Source: Phyllostachys edulis | Lineage: Eukaryota; Streptophyta; Magnoliopsida; Poales; Poaceae | Assembly (NCBI GenBank): GCA_036346405.1 | Contig: CM070550.1 | Span: 13,922,115-13,986,114 of the forward strand | Direction of reading: 5' to 3' | Length of the DNA: 64,000 nt | Part shown: piece by piece, positions 1 through 10,642 of the stretch | Numbering within the stretch: the stretch's first letter is position 1 | Layout of the letters: every line of letters starts with the position of its first letter | Program-made: the position numbers and the translations under genes | Notes under the pieces: model-generated | The model's database searches: none | Told to the model about the DNA's origin: nothing | The model's input: the letters and a program-made list of their open reading frames with translations, nothing else

Positions 1-791
1 CTGTCATGTAAGTAAAATGATGATATGATATCATAGTTAATGAAGAGAGATGGTACTTTAGTATCTAATCTGGATACCGGTTCGGTCTCAAAATTCAACG
101 CATAAAATTTATTGTGATCGATCCCGTGTATTTACGTTTGTGTGTGTCAACAAATATGTATTGCTTTAGTACATGTCAAAAATAGACCGCAATGCTCAAA
201 TAATAGTAAAGATCATGCATGTAATCAAATGAAACAGCCTAAAATACTACACCATAAGAAATCATGCATTGAGAAGATAGTATCCTAACACTCCTCATGC
301 ACTAAAGAAACTGCACTAAGATACTGCCTATTGGGAGCAGCCTTAGTGATGCTAGTTCCTGCTCTCGCGTTTCGATACAAGTTCTCAGTTAATTCTCGCA
401 GGATACGGTCACAAATAGAGAACTAGGATATTATTCCCTCCCTCGAAAACTCAAATATTTCATACCCCGTCATATGCATGCATGCGCGTTAAGTGAAAAA
501 GCATATGCTCATGTTCCGTGAGGCATTAAATACATCCGATAAATTTTCAGTGTGTGTAAGCGGGGCGTACGCATATGTGCATGAATGGTATGTGTTGAGC
601 ATAAGGATCTACCTTGTACTCTCTCTCTAAAAATCAGCTCACTGGTAGTAAAACTATTCTCTCCCAACCACGCCCAATCGTACGTTCCTAGTTCGTACAC
701 GTGCTTAATTACGCTGTAATAGCTCCAAGCCTCCATTTCCCCTCATGGTCAGCGTGTTCCACGGGCGACACGGTGATGGCCTCTGAATTGA
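1..791. other. unassigned intergenic sequence
   Basis: AT-rich spacer. Only short open frames are present, with no domain that I recognise, and no transposon end was found. The last nine bases (783-791) are the left target duplication of the MITE that follows. Confidence 0.5.
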
Positions 792-1134
792 GAACTTTTT
801 TATTAATTAACTTTTTAAAAATTTTTATTTTAAAGTTAACCCCCGCGTATTTTATTTCTAATTCTGACCCATTTGGTCACGCCACTATCCGTGGTGTGAC
901 AAAACAACGCTGTCACGCGGTAGAATAAGTCCGCTAAATAGCACTTTAATTTTGTCACGCCATTGACCGTGGCGTGACCAAACAACACTGTCACGTCACA
1001 GGTGGTGGCGCGACAGCGTTGTTTTATCATACCACGGGTGGTATCGTGACCAAAGAGGTTAGAATTGAAAATAAAGTGCGCCAGGTTAACTTTAAAATAA
1101 AAATTAAAAAAAGGTTAATTAATAAAAAAAATTC
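792..1134. mobile_element. MULE-type MITE (non-autonomous, 343 bp)
   Basis: The ends are inverted repeats: GAACTTTTTTATTAATTAAC at the left and its near-perfect reverse complement at the right, continuing for about 45 bp up to an AAAGTTAAC/GTTAACTTT block. A 9-bp target duplication with one mismatch flanks it (CTGAATTGA at 783-791, CTAAATTGA at 1135-1143), which fits Mutator-like elements. The interior has no coding capacity but contains repeated dyads built on GTCACGCCA and TGGCGTGAC (about 876-1050). The whole unit would fold into a long hairpin if transcribed. Confidence 0.85.
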
Positions 1135-1143
1135 CTAAATTGA

Positions 1144-1559
1144 TTTGGTTCCGGAGCTAGCTAGAGAAGGGGGAAAAAGGAATAATGAATTGGCTCGAGC
1201 AACAAAATCAACCACACTTCAAAACAAAAGGGGAAAGATATAGGATGTCTGGAAAGAGAGAACAAATCACTTGCCTCAAATAATTGGATGTCTATTAGTC
1301 ATAAACCATTTAACATCCAGTAGGCACGTGCTAGGCAGGAATTTGAGAGGGGCTCCGCTTTTTTCCCGTGTGGTACATTTAGTCATAAACACAGCATGTG
1401 TTTGCACTTAAGAGTCAAATTTGGTGCTGAACCTTTGCAGAAACACAAATTTAAAATGATGCTGGACCTTGTGAGGAGATTTCTATTTGCAGGCATATGC
1501 ATCCGTCCTTTAAATGTAATCACTTCGTTATAAAATGCCTATGCACAAACTATATATGA
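1144..1559. other. unassigned spacer
   Basis: There is no gene, repeat or RNA structure that I can support here. The sequence lies between the MITE and the proposed Helitron start. Confidence 0.4.
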
Positions 1560-1592
1560 TCTCCTGAAGTCCTGGGCTATCCTACCAGTTAA

Positions 1593-2449
1593 ATGGAGCG
1601 AAAAAGGGAGCGACCTCAGACGCGCTACGTCGCCCCTATTCTTTTGGCGTGTTCGATCCCGCGTCGCTCGCATTCGCGCCGTCCGATTTTTTTTTGCTTT
1701 GCGTGCTCGCTGCCTTCGCGTCGTCATCTTCTCTCGATTCTTCGGTTGCTTTCCCCCTCACTTCCAACGCCAGCAGGCGAGTCCTCCAGCTCTGTAGCCT
1801 CCGCTTCGTCGTCCCCCTCCCCCTCCCTCGCCCCCGTGGCCTCACTTTTCATCCCATCGCCGACCCTCGCAGCCCGTTGCTTCGTCCTCCCCCCCGGCAG
1901 CTCAGCTCCCCTTTTTCTTCCTCCTCCCCGGCAGCTTGGTTCCCCTTCTCCTTCCTCACGTGCCCCTTCTCCTCCCTCCCCTGGCGCCCTCCTCCTCGGC
2001 GCCTCCAGCTCCGCTTCATCGTCCCCCTCCCCGCCCCTTCCTCTCCTCCTCCCCCTCCTGGCGCCCCCATGCCTCGCTTTCCTCCCATTCTTGACCCTCG
2101 CAGCCCGGCCGCCGTCCTCCTCCCAAGCAGCTCGGCTCCCTTTTCTTCCTCCTCCCGGCACTGGTTCCCCTCTCCTTCCTCCGCGTCCCTCCCCAGCGCC
2201 CTTCTCCTCAGCGCCTCCTCCCTCTTCTGGCCTCCCCATCTCCACCATGACAAGGACTGCGCCCACTCCACCCCCTCCTCCTTGCAGCTCGGCCGTCCCT
2301 GCGCCTCCGGCAGCCATCCCCGGTGGTCGCGGCCGCGCTCCAGGTGGAGCCCCGCCTCTAGGTTTGTCTCCTTCCAAGCCCCGCCTCCAGGTTCATCTCC
2401 CTCCCCCCTCTCCCATGTTCCCTATTCCAAGAGCAAGAACCGCGAGGAG
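1593..2449 (+). other. pyrimidine-rich low-complexity segment inside the Helitron
   Basis: Two overlapping frames stay open through this CT/CCG-rich tract and would encode Ser/Pro/Leu/Ala-rich low-complexity protein with no domain. Openness in several frames at once is what biased composition produces. It most likely represents captured promoter or 5'-leader sequence, part of it perhaps belonging to the THO6-like exon directly downstream. Confidence 0.5.
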
Positions 2450-2704
2450 ATGGCGGCAGCGGTGGCGACGGCGCAGCCGCACGCAGGGACGGACGCGCGT
2501 GGGTGGGACAAGGCAGCATACCTCCGGCGCATCCTGCTGGAGCGGGACCTTTCCTGCCGCACCCTCTTCCGCACTGTCTTCTTCGACCACCACGACGACC
2601 CCGACCCTTTCATCCTCTTCGCCGCCGCCTCCAGCGACGGATCCCCCGCCTCCTTTTCCTTCTCCTCCTGCATCTCCTCCTCCTCCACTCAAACCGCTCT
2701 CCAG
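2450..2704 (+). pseudogene. captured first exon of a THO6/DWA1-like WD40 protein
   Basis: An ATG at 2450 opens 85 codons that end at a clean CAG|GTTCGT splice donor. The translation reads through GWDKAAYLRRILLERDL, then a Thr/Phe-Arg segment, and an AAASSDGS element. This matches in order the N-terminus of plant THO complex subunit 6 (the DWA1 WD40 protein), where D-W-D-x-x-x-Y, R-T-V/L-F-R and A-S-S-D-G stand before the first WD40 blade. THO6 takes part in mRNA export and small-RNA pathways and also acts as a DDB1-CUL4 substrate receptor. None of the later WD40 exons was found, so this is an exon fragment and not a functional gene. The family call is from memory of the protein; the exon boundary is read directly. 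Confidence 0.6.
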
Positions 2705-3325
2705 GTTCGTCTCCCTCCCCTCCTCCCTCGTTCTCTATTCCATTCCATGTATATACCTCTGTGCATCTAGAATTGCTTCCAAGAATGGCCGGTGTTTCAG
2801 TTCTTTATTTAATTCAGCCAAACTCTGCCGTGCTGGCTGATCCCGTTTATTTAAAGATGAAGCATTGTGTTCTTGATGTCAGTTCTTGATTTGATTCAGC
2901 CGAACTTGATATGATAACACACCTTTTCATCTTTTTCTAATTCTTGAATTAGTAAATTCATTTGGAGTTTACCCTAGACGGTGTGGTAATGTCGTTTTAA
3001 CAGCATCGTGTTGGTCAGGAATTTTCATTCTTTTGGTTGATCCTATTGATTTTCATTCTACACCAATGTTCGTGTTTGTGCGTTGTATTTTTATCGATAG
3101 TTATATGTCCTTCCCCACATGGAAGATAGTATTTACATGACCAAGTTACCGCGAACATGCAAAGATGCAAAGTATGTTCGCTTTCCTATTTCAACACAAA
3201 TACTCAATGTACATCACTACAATACTGATGCTTTATTTGTTACCATTACAGCTTTGCCTACGGTATGTTATGCGTGCGCTACATTTGAGTTCGCCACTGA
3301 TGTTTTGTTGTTATCATTGTCGTCC

Positions 3326-3874
3326 AAGAATCCATAGGAACAATGGTTATTTGATGGTTTCATGCAATGGTGGGTTAACGGATCTGAAGTGCAATAAGTA
3401 TTGCAGAACCTCTATTCTCGTTTCATGAAACTCCTTCAGGAATGTGCTCTATAGCTTTTTACTCTTAACGTTGGCTTCTTTCATTCTCAACTTTTGGGTT
3501 TCATCAGATATGTAACATAGTTGTAATAGCAAGATATTTGAATGTCACTTTGGTCATGCCAAGGTTGGATAAGACTTCATTTTGGAATGATCCAAGGTTC
3601 GGTTTGCCACCTTGATATTAACTTCCTTTGCCTAATTAATTTCTTGAGCTATTAATGGATTTTGTGCTTGTGAGTGATCCATTCTATCTTGCAGTGAGTT
3701 CCAAGATATATTTGACGCTGAACACTTTATACCATCTTTACGAGATGAGGTTCACATACTGAGAGAGCTGCCCCCAAAAGTAAAGCGAAGAGTTGAACTT
3801 GCGATATTGAACTTGTGATGTTCCACTCAATGCCACCTATCAGTTGGTCTCATATCTCCTATTACTGTAATCAG
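3326..3874 (+). pseudogene. captured O-fucosyltransferase-family (GT65/DUF246-like) gene fragment
   Basis: Three exon pieces are recognisable. 3326-3378 encodes NNGYLMVSCNGGL. 3508-3596 encodes VIARYLNVTLVMPRLDKTSF plus WNDP and ends at a GT donor. 3695-3874 starts after an AG acceptor, restores the Ser codon across the junction (EFQDIFDAEHFIPSLRDEV follows) and ends with MPPISWSHISYY before a GT donor. These are the N-terminal GDP-fucose protein O-fucosyltransferase motifs of plants (NGYL..CNGGL, LDKxSFW, DIFDxxHF..SLRDEV, PPxSWS). Between ELPPKVKRRVEL and FHSMPPISW a small duplication breaks the frame and creates a TGA. The catalytic C-terminal half is absent. The intron phases are preserved, so the capture was genomic and not via cDNA. 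Confidence 0.75.
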
Positions 3875-6800
3875 GTAATTTGCATCTTTCATTGTACTAA
3901 GACTACTTTGATCAGAGTGTTTATTCAATTACCATTGGAGGTTGTCAACCCCATAGATTGGGAAATAGCTGTTAAATAATAAACGCATGAGCAATCAGGC
4001 ATATGTCTTAGTCTTACTAAAGCTTTATGGCAACTGTATTTTTAGCATGGGTGTTTTCTTTTAACTGCATTGTGTTAATAAACTGCCTTTTGGCTTTATC
4101 CTTGATATCATGAGTAGGAGAGGTTAAATTTGCTTGCCTTGTATGGAACTATGGAAGGATCTTAGACAAATGGGCATCTCAGCTTTCTTGCTTGATTCTT
4201 TTTATTGTTTGGTTGCATCTTGGCAGACTTAATTGAACTTCTGTTAGAAAGCTATTTGTTTTCTAACTTTGTCACAATTCTGCTTAGCTAAAACTTATGT
4301 GAATGTTGTCTACACAGTTGTATGGTTTCGCTTGTTTGGCACCTTTTAGGATGAGAGAAGTTATCAGGAAGTTCAATGTTTAGGCTAGGGATATTATAAA
4401 GAAACTTAATAGATTCTTGCACTTGCACACAATTCTTCATGAGCCACGCTATTTTCTATACTATAACATAAGCTACCTAAACCTTTTCAAGTAAGCAATT
4501 CTATTTCATTAAAAAAACTTAAACTTACACATAAGAAGCAGCTGTTCTAGTGCTTTTCCTTCTTTGCGAATTTTGATTTCTATATATCTGTAAAATTTAT
4601 ATGGTCCTTGTGTGCATATTTTGAAGATAACCCCTTCAAAGAAGTATATATATTCTTTTGTGCCATCATATTTCAAGCTGGTTGGCTATGATCCTCACCA
4701 GAAGATAGAAATGAAAATGGCAATATAGTGGTAATCTTCAAGTCACAGTCACCACCCTCACTTGCCTGCCACTACCGCCTCCCTCGATTCCCACCGTAGC
4801 AGCACTCCATGGTAATCTCTCTCTCCCTATCTCTGAGCATGTTCTTGCTAGCTAGATCTTGCTCCCCTTCCAGTCCAAGATTCAACTTTGCAACTTCGCA
4901 ATCCGGATCTGAAAGCGGACATTTGTTCTTTGTCTTCTCCAAATTTCAATTTAATGTTATCATTTTTACGTTAGACTTGATGTCATGGAGGTACTGTACT
5001 ATTATGTATTTCTTCTAGCGAGCATGAAATTGTTGCTTCTTGGTACTAAGAAACAGCAATAAGGTTAACTTAGCTCAAATTTAGATGCATCCAAATCTAG
5101 GATGACTGGGGGGAGTTAGGGTTTGTAGCGTTTGTTCTGCCATCACGACCATTTCACCTCTTTGTATTGTAAATTTGAGGCTTGTTTGTGTTGAGAGTGT
5201 CATACTGCTTTCTTTGTTGACTTGGGAACTGGAATTCGGCTTATCTTTACCCCTTGAGTTTGGAATGTGAGAGTTGTTGTGGTTTGGAGTTCCAAGTTAG
5301 GGTAGTGAGAAACTAAGAGTTGTTTTGGCCTGTGACTCAAATTCGAATTTTCTTCCCCTTTAGTTTTGAATGTGAGAATTATGCTTGCATAGAATCAAAA
5401 TTGGGATAATTAGGATCACCACACTGTAAAAGCAATCTTTCATCCATCTTGTTTCCATGCTGTCCTTGTTTTATTTTGTATTTTTTTTTTGCAAAGCAAG
5501 TTATGAGTACTTGATAGTGTAGTATCTTTAGGTGTGTACTTTTTTCAATCTAGCAACTATATTTGGTTACTCACTGCCGTAGTAACTCAATTGTGGGACT
5601 TTCTAAATGGGTTAGTGATTTGTCCTATTTGAACACAATCTAAAACTTATGTTATCTTGTTGCTATCATCACAGTGGAACATATTGTTATGGATAAAGGA
5701 GCATATAAAGATTGGCTAACCAAAGTTCCAAATAGCGAAGGTATAATGGGTATTTCTCTATAAATGTTCTATATGTTAGAAATTTGTATCAACTAACTTG
5801 TGTTATCTTGTGCATGTGAAAATGGAGCGAAGATCAAATTCTTTTGACTGTAACAACTCATAGAAGAGACAAACTTCATGTATGCTAGCCAATATTTAGC
5901 GAAGGGATGGAATAGATGCCCTGAATCCATGACCGTGTTGATTATTTGCTCTGGTTCTTATCAATGTGCTTCACCAATTTGTTTTCTCGATGGTGAACAA
6001 ATCTCGAAGATTTTGTATGTGTATTTTCTTTTATCCCTTTTCTCACCTTTGGCATATGTTTGAATGTATTCAAATTCCATGATTTTAATACAAAGCATTG
6101 AGCTGAATTTCACATTTTTCATACTACTCAAGTTTATGGATTTTATGACGAGTGCTTACAGAAGTGAGTAGCAACTTTGCATACTGCTATAACTTTTTGG
6201 TGGTCTGAATTGTTATCCTATGTTTGTTCTTTTAAGTGTGAAAGTAACGCAGTGGGTTCTCATATTATTGTCTATTAGATATTTGTAATCTAGCCTTGCC
6301 TTCCAGATTTGGAAATTGTTGTTCAAGGATTATTAGACCTTTTCTTACATAACATGGCCAAGAATCCATATCAGTCACTTTCTTATCAAATATTTACCCA
6401 CTATGTTGTCATTGCTTGTATTAATACTATTATTATTAAGATCTAATCTAAGAAGATATGCAAATCTAGCATGGCACATAGCTGGGATCATCCTTGTGCT
6501 GCTTTTGAGGCAGTTTAGAATTAGTTTGACCAAATGTAACAGAAACTATACATTTTAGAGATGCTCACTTATGATATTAAACATGACATCTTAATGTCTT
6601 ATGTAACCTAACCTATCTTGTTTCCTTTTAAGCTTCCCAGATATGTGTGCGTATCATAATAAGGGCAAACGCGGTTTTAATGAAGGTATGAAGAGCTATG
6701 TATGTAAATGTTTTAGTTCACACTGATCAACCTCTTTTTATTGAGGGCTTAAATTTGACCTTTTTAGCTTTTTTGGTTATCCTTAGCATCAAGCAAGCAT

Positions 6801-6948
6801 CTATATATGCACTTGGAGATGAGTATCAGATTTTATCGCCACAAATAGATTTTTTTTACTATTCTATTGGTTGATGTTTTCTGTTAGCGCTTCCGTCTTG
6901 TTTTTGGTACTGCGGTAGTTAAATTCACTATGTATTTTAGTGAATTAC
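3875..6948 (+). other. Helitron interior with unassigned, possibly captured exons
   Basis: AT-rich, intron-like sequence. Two stretches look like exon borders of other genes. A leader ends in CTCC-ATG directly at a GTAATC donor near 4807, and a segment after CACAG at 5674 reads EHIVMDKGAYKDWLTKVPNS before a GT donor near 5740. I do not recognise either product. Another GC-richer piece at about 6630-6685 ends in a donor-like GTATGA. No transposase, Rep or helicase motifs are visible. Confidence 0.35.
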
Positions 6949-8765
6949 TGTGGATATCATGGGGATATGCTCATGATCTTAGGATGATGTTACAATTGGC
7001 AATGACGTTAACGGTTTATCGAATCACGCGTTTTCGTCAAAGGTTGAAATCTTTGTCGAAATTTGGTGCGGTCGGACCAGCGTTGCTATGATCGATCGGG
7101 CCAATGGTCGACCGGTCAGTAAATGGCGGTCGAGCGTTGTAGTCGACCGCCATTCAATGGCGGTCTGACCGATTTCTTGCTGATCATCGGCCAATCGGTG
7201 GCGATGAGTGTTGGGTTAGGTCAAGTTCGTGGGTTTCATAGCATATGTGTTGCATGATGCATGTTTTGACTAACGTGGGTCAAGTTGTGAAGAACTTGTT
7301 CCCAGAATTGATTGCTTTGTCTATCGTTGTGCAGGTTGCTTTGAGGTCAATGACGGTCAACGACGAGGATGATTGGGACTAAGCTTGGAGAGCTGAGATC
7401 CAGAATGATCGAGGATGCTGGGTGAAGTCAATGGAGTCAAGCATGACGCAAAAGGGACAAAGATGACCGAATGGGCAGTTCGGTGCGACGGGTTGGATCA
7501 AGTGGCGCGGGGGTCGGTGCAAGTGCCATGGTGGTTTCGGTGGGAGCCAGATGGGTGAGACTTGCCAACATGATGAGAGCCGCTGGATCAACCTATACGT
7601 GGCGAAGCATGGAAGTGCTTCACACAGCTTAGACTCGGTCTTCGAAAAAGATAGAGAAGGAGTATTTTGGTAATTTTACCAAATACCGCCTTGGTGACCT
7701 TTTGCCAATCCGCGGCGCAAGATGGCGCAAGGTGAAGCAGATTAGGTCAAGAGGAGATGAAGACGGCGCTTTAAAAGACGTGCGTATGTGACCCGTTTGT
7801 GTGTGGGCTTTAACGGGAGCCCATTAGGGTTCAATCTTCTAGAAGGTCTAAGCCTACACTATAAATAGAGGATGGAGGTGGTTGTACCCCCTTCAACCCT
7901 TTCATTATTGAAAACCCTGGTTTTGCTTTTGTGCTTAGGGAAAAGATAGTTGGAGGTTAGGGTTCTAGAGAGTTGGATTTGATTTCGTGCTCATGTATTG
8001 AGTTTTTGTCCTCCATTGATGGAGTGGCTGTAAACCAATACCATATCAAATCAATCCAAAGAAAGTTCTCTCAAAGATGAGTCTATTTGCTTTCTTTCTC
8101 TCTATTTGGTGATTTGGGGTCTTTCTTTGATCCGCGAGTTTTTGCTTAGTTTCATGCCTTGATTTAACTTGCTGTGACATGTGAGAACCCATCTAGGATC
8201 ATCTTGATCATCATTCACCCACGAGTAAGTCTCTAAATCATATTTCATTTTTGACTCGGTTTTGGAGCAGCCTTCGTTCAAACTGAAAAAGATAGGAACT
8301 TTGGTATGGATCTTTGCGATCTTTGATTGGAATAGGTTCCTAATATCTTAGAGAAGGTATGTCTCAAGTTTGGTGGGTTTTGGCCTTATAGATCAAAAGT
8401 TAGACCGATCTGGGTTTTGGTTTTCGGGCTGTTTCCATTGTTCTTCATCAGGTGCGGTCAGACCACCCTCAGAACGCCGGTCAGACCGGACCCCGGTCAG
8501 ACCGTGCTTTTGCCGCCGGTCAAACCGCCCGTCGGTCCGATCGCACAATCAACGCCGGTCAGACCGCCCTTAGGGTTTGAGGATCTTTTGGTCTTTTGCT
8601 TTGGGGTTTTTGGTTTGGATTCAATACAAGTCTTCCGCTGTACTTGTTGATTAATCTTCATAGCTTCCATAGCTATTGGAATGAGATTCATGTTGAATCT
8701 GATTTTTGTGAAAAAGTGAGCGTGCTCCTATTCACCCCCCCTCTAGTCGCCTTTTCGGTCCAACA
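6949..8765 (+). mobile_element. solo LTR (1.8 kb) with GGTCNGACC dyad arrays
   Basis: It begins TG at 6949 and ends CCAACA at 8765, with a perfect 5-bp target duplication ATTAC at 6944-6948 and 8766-8770. No primer-binding site, internal domain or second LTR is present, so recombination has left a solo LTR. The 3' end (a CACCCCCCCTCTAGTCGCC-type tail before CCAACA) is the common end of a grass LTR family, which fixes the + orientation. Near both ends (7068-7190 and 8450-8575) it has clusters of the odd palindrome CGGTC-N-GACCG and half-matches. It is inserted in the Helitron body. Confidence 0.9.
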
Positions 8766-8770
8766 ATTAC

Positions 8771-9056
8771 CAATTAATAAATGCGTTCATTTAATAGCAT
8801 CTTAGAATAGGAGATTGATGGTGTAGTACATTACACACAAGATCATGGATTGTCATCATTTATTCATATATGGATTACCATAGTATGCCCAGTGCAGATA
8901 TCGTTAGCAGATTTATTGTCGTTACTGGTGGTTTTCGTATAAAAGTCTTTTAATATGCTTTCTTTAAAGAATATTCACTTATTTACTACATAAGTATGTA
9001 TCTCCTTTTCCTATATACAAACAAATAACTTAGCATATTCATTCCTCTTCCCACGT
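8771..9056 (+). other. Helitron interior, unassigned
   Basis: AT-rich intron-like sequence between the solo LTR and the branching-enzyme-like exons. Nothing else is recognised. Confidence 0.4.
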
Positions 9057-9331
9057 AGTGCTGATGGTATCACCTATTGAGAATGGGCTCCTGGAGCAAA
9101 TGTATGTTCCTCTGATAGTTTTATCATTTACCTAAGTACTACATTGTACTACACTGTTCCTTGGCTATTACAAGATATTGTAGATTGTATGGATTCTGTG
9201 CCTCCCAAATGAATAGCATATGAAAGTTACAAAACTAGCTTTATTAACTGACGTGTGCTTCCTACTGCATTCTGCAATGTTAGTAGGCGACTTCAACAAT
9301 TGGGATCCAAATGCAGACCATATGAACAAAG
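9057..9331 (+). pseudogene. captured starch-branching-enzyme (class II-like) exon fragments
   Basis: Two short exon remnants are present. 9057-9100 encodes SADGITY, a stop, then EWAPGA. About 9275-9330 encodes MLVGDFNNWDPNADHMNK. In order they match the CBM48 (isoamylase N-terminal) region of plant 1,4-alpha-glucan branching enzyme, where GITYREWAPGA is followed by GDFNNWNPNADxM. The conserved Arg codon between TY and EW is now TGA, and the catalytic (alpha-amylase) domain is missing, so the fragment is non-functional. Family recognition is strong for the GDFNNW motif; the exon borders are approximate because the acceptors are decayed. Confidence 0.75.
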
Positions 9332-9692
9332 TCAACCTACAACTTCACAAACATTTATCTTCTCTTTGTAGATTAGTTTGCACAGATCTGATTATCTATT
9401 TGAATTAGTTCTGTCATATACTTCATATGTACTCTAGAGTTGAGCCATACATATAATATGACTGCTCTTTTATATTTTGTTACTGTCCAGACTTTATACA
9501 TAAAAGTGCCTATTAAATTGACTGGACTCTGCTCATTCACCTGACTGTTGCCATAAGTCCACTACTAGACATCAATGTTGATGCTGCTTTTGTCTTAGGA
9601 TGTTGATACTCAATGTGTGCATGTTACACATATATTGCATGTTCTCGAATTCTCGATATCTCAGCGAAATGTGTTCATTGTGATGTTGCCTC

Positions 9693-9722
9693 GGCGCGCA
9701 AATGCGCGCCCCGAGCTACTAG
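9693..9722 (+). other. Helitron 3' terminal hairpin and CTAG end
   Basis: GGCGCGC-AAAT-GCGCGCC forms a perfect 7-bp stem (9693-9710). It is followed by eight bases and CTAG, with host T at 9723. This is the canonical terminator structure of plant Helitrons. Confidence 0.85.
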
Positions 9723-10483
9723 TATATTCAACCATGCAGATGTTTAAACAACCTAAACTGTCTGTTCCTTCCATCCACTGACATGTGGGCCAAGCTATTA
9801 GTTTTCTCGGTTACAATAAGCTCCATTCGTTCCATGCTCCCAATAAGAGAGAAAAAAAATGAACACACATGAAGGTTGTTAGAGCTGGGCTTCGATTGGG
9901 ATCTTCTGCATCGAAGGATTCAATGCAGAATTTACAGTATTAGAAGTGATCTTCACCTACGATAAAAATCAAAGGTCCAGATCAATAGCTACAGTATGTT
10001 ACTACAGTAAAATCGGTTACAATAAGCTCCATCCGTGCTGCAATGTTCACTACCGTACCATGTAGAATACTGTTCATGTGATAACAAAATACTGTCACTG
10101 AACCTCTGCGGTACGTAGAAGATCCGGATCCATAGGGTATAGACTATGCGCACACAGACAGTTGGAGATCTTGATGCTGATAATTAATTAACAATGAAAC
10201 GAGAGAGAGAGAAAATCTTAACAGGTAAAAGGGCGTTGTTGTTCTTCGGAAAGAAACGTGCCACGTCGACGTTTTTCTTTTGGCCGCAAAATCCGCGCGC
10301 CGTGCGTAGCGTGGCGTCCGATCGCGTGCCTCCACGATTTCGCTCCTTCGCACGCGAGATGCGTCGCTCCAATGCGCGGGACCCACCCACGTGATGAGGC
10401 GGTCGTGCCATTAGCTTCTCACAAGCAGCTCTTGACTCTGCAGCAAAGCGGCATCTTGGGGCCACTAGTAATGTTAATAGCAT
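9723..10483 (+). other. spacer, probably distal 5' sequence of the COBRA-like gene
   Basis: No gene was found. A short motif around GGTTACAATAAGCTCCAT occurs twice (about 9809 and 10014). 10250-10420 is GC-rich with CACGTG-like and CpG-rich sequence. The right edge shares repeat units with the sequence immediately upstream of the COBRA-like gene, so this block was probably contiguous with that promoter before the MULE insertion at 10643. Confidence 0.4.
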
Positions 10484-10642
10484 GGTCACTCGTAATGGGT
10501 TGTTGGTACGTCCAAATACTTGACACCAACTAGTACGATGGCGACGGGACCACGGCTTTCGTTGATGGACTGAGCTCACTCTCTTGTGTTAAGCTGCAAT
10601 TTGCGTGCGTCGCTGTTGGTCACTCGCAGTGGGTTGTTGGTA
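10484..10642 (+). repeat. direct repeat array, left part (134-bp spacing)
   Basis: The phrase GGTCACTCGTAATGGGTTGT (about 10484) recurs with two changes at about 10618, a spacing of 134 bp. The unit between them (GATGGACTGAGCTCACTCTC, GTTAAGCTGCAATTTGCGTG) is also found twice at 17440-17712 just upstream of the COBRA-like gene. The last ten bases, GTTGTTGGTA (10633-10642), are the MULE target duplication. Confidence 0.8.

Larger units (their letters stand above)
1560..9722 (+). mobile_element. candidate gene-fragment-carrying Helitron
   Basis: The 3' end is diagnostic. A perfect 7-bp GGCGCGC/GCGCGCC hairpin with an AAAT loop (9693-9710) is followed 8 bp later by CTAG at 9719-9722 and then a T, as expected for insertion between A and T. 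The 5' end is uncertain: the best candidate is an A|TC at 1559/1560 just before the GC-rich captured sequence. The body carries exon fragments of at least three unrelated host genes, all in the + orientation (THO6/DWA1-like, O-fucosyltransferase-like, starch-branching-enzyme-like), as is usual for gene-capturing plant Helitrons. No Rep/helicase coding sequence is seen, so it would be non-autonomous. A later solo LTR (6949-8765) splits it. An alternative is several independent fragments, but their common orientation and single 3' terminus argue for one element. Confidence 0.72.

Noticed and set aside
1593..2840. A 415-codon open frame as a protein-coding gene
   Set aside because: It is Ser/Pro/Leu low-complexity, several frames and both strands are open in the same CT-rich tract, and the real coding signal (THO6-like exon from 2450) lies in a different frame.
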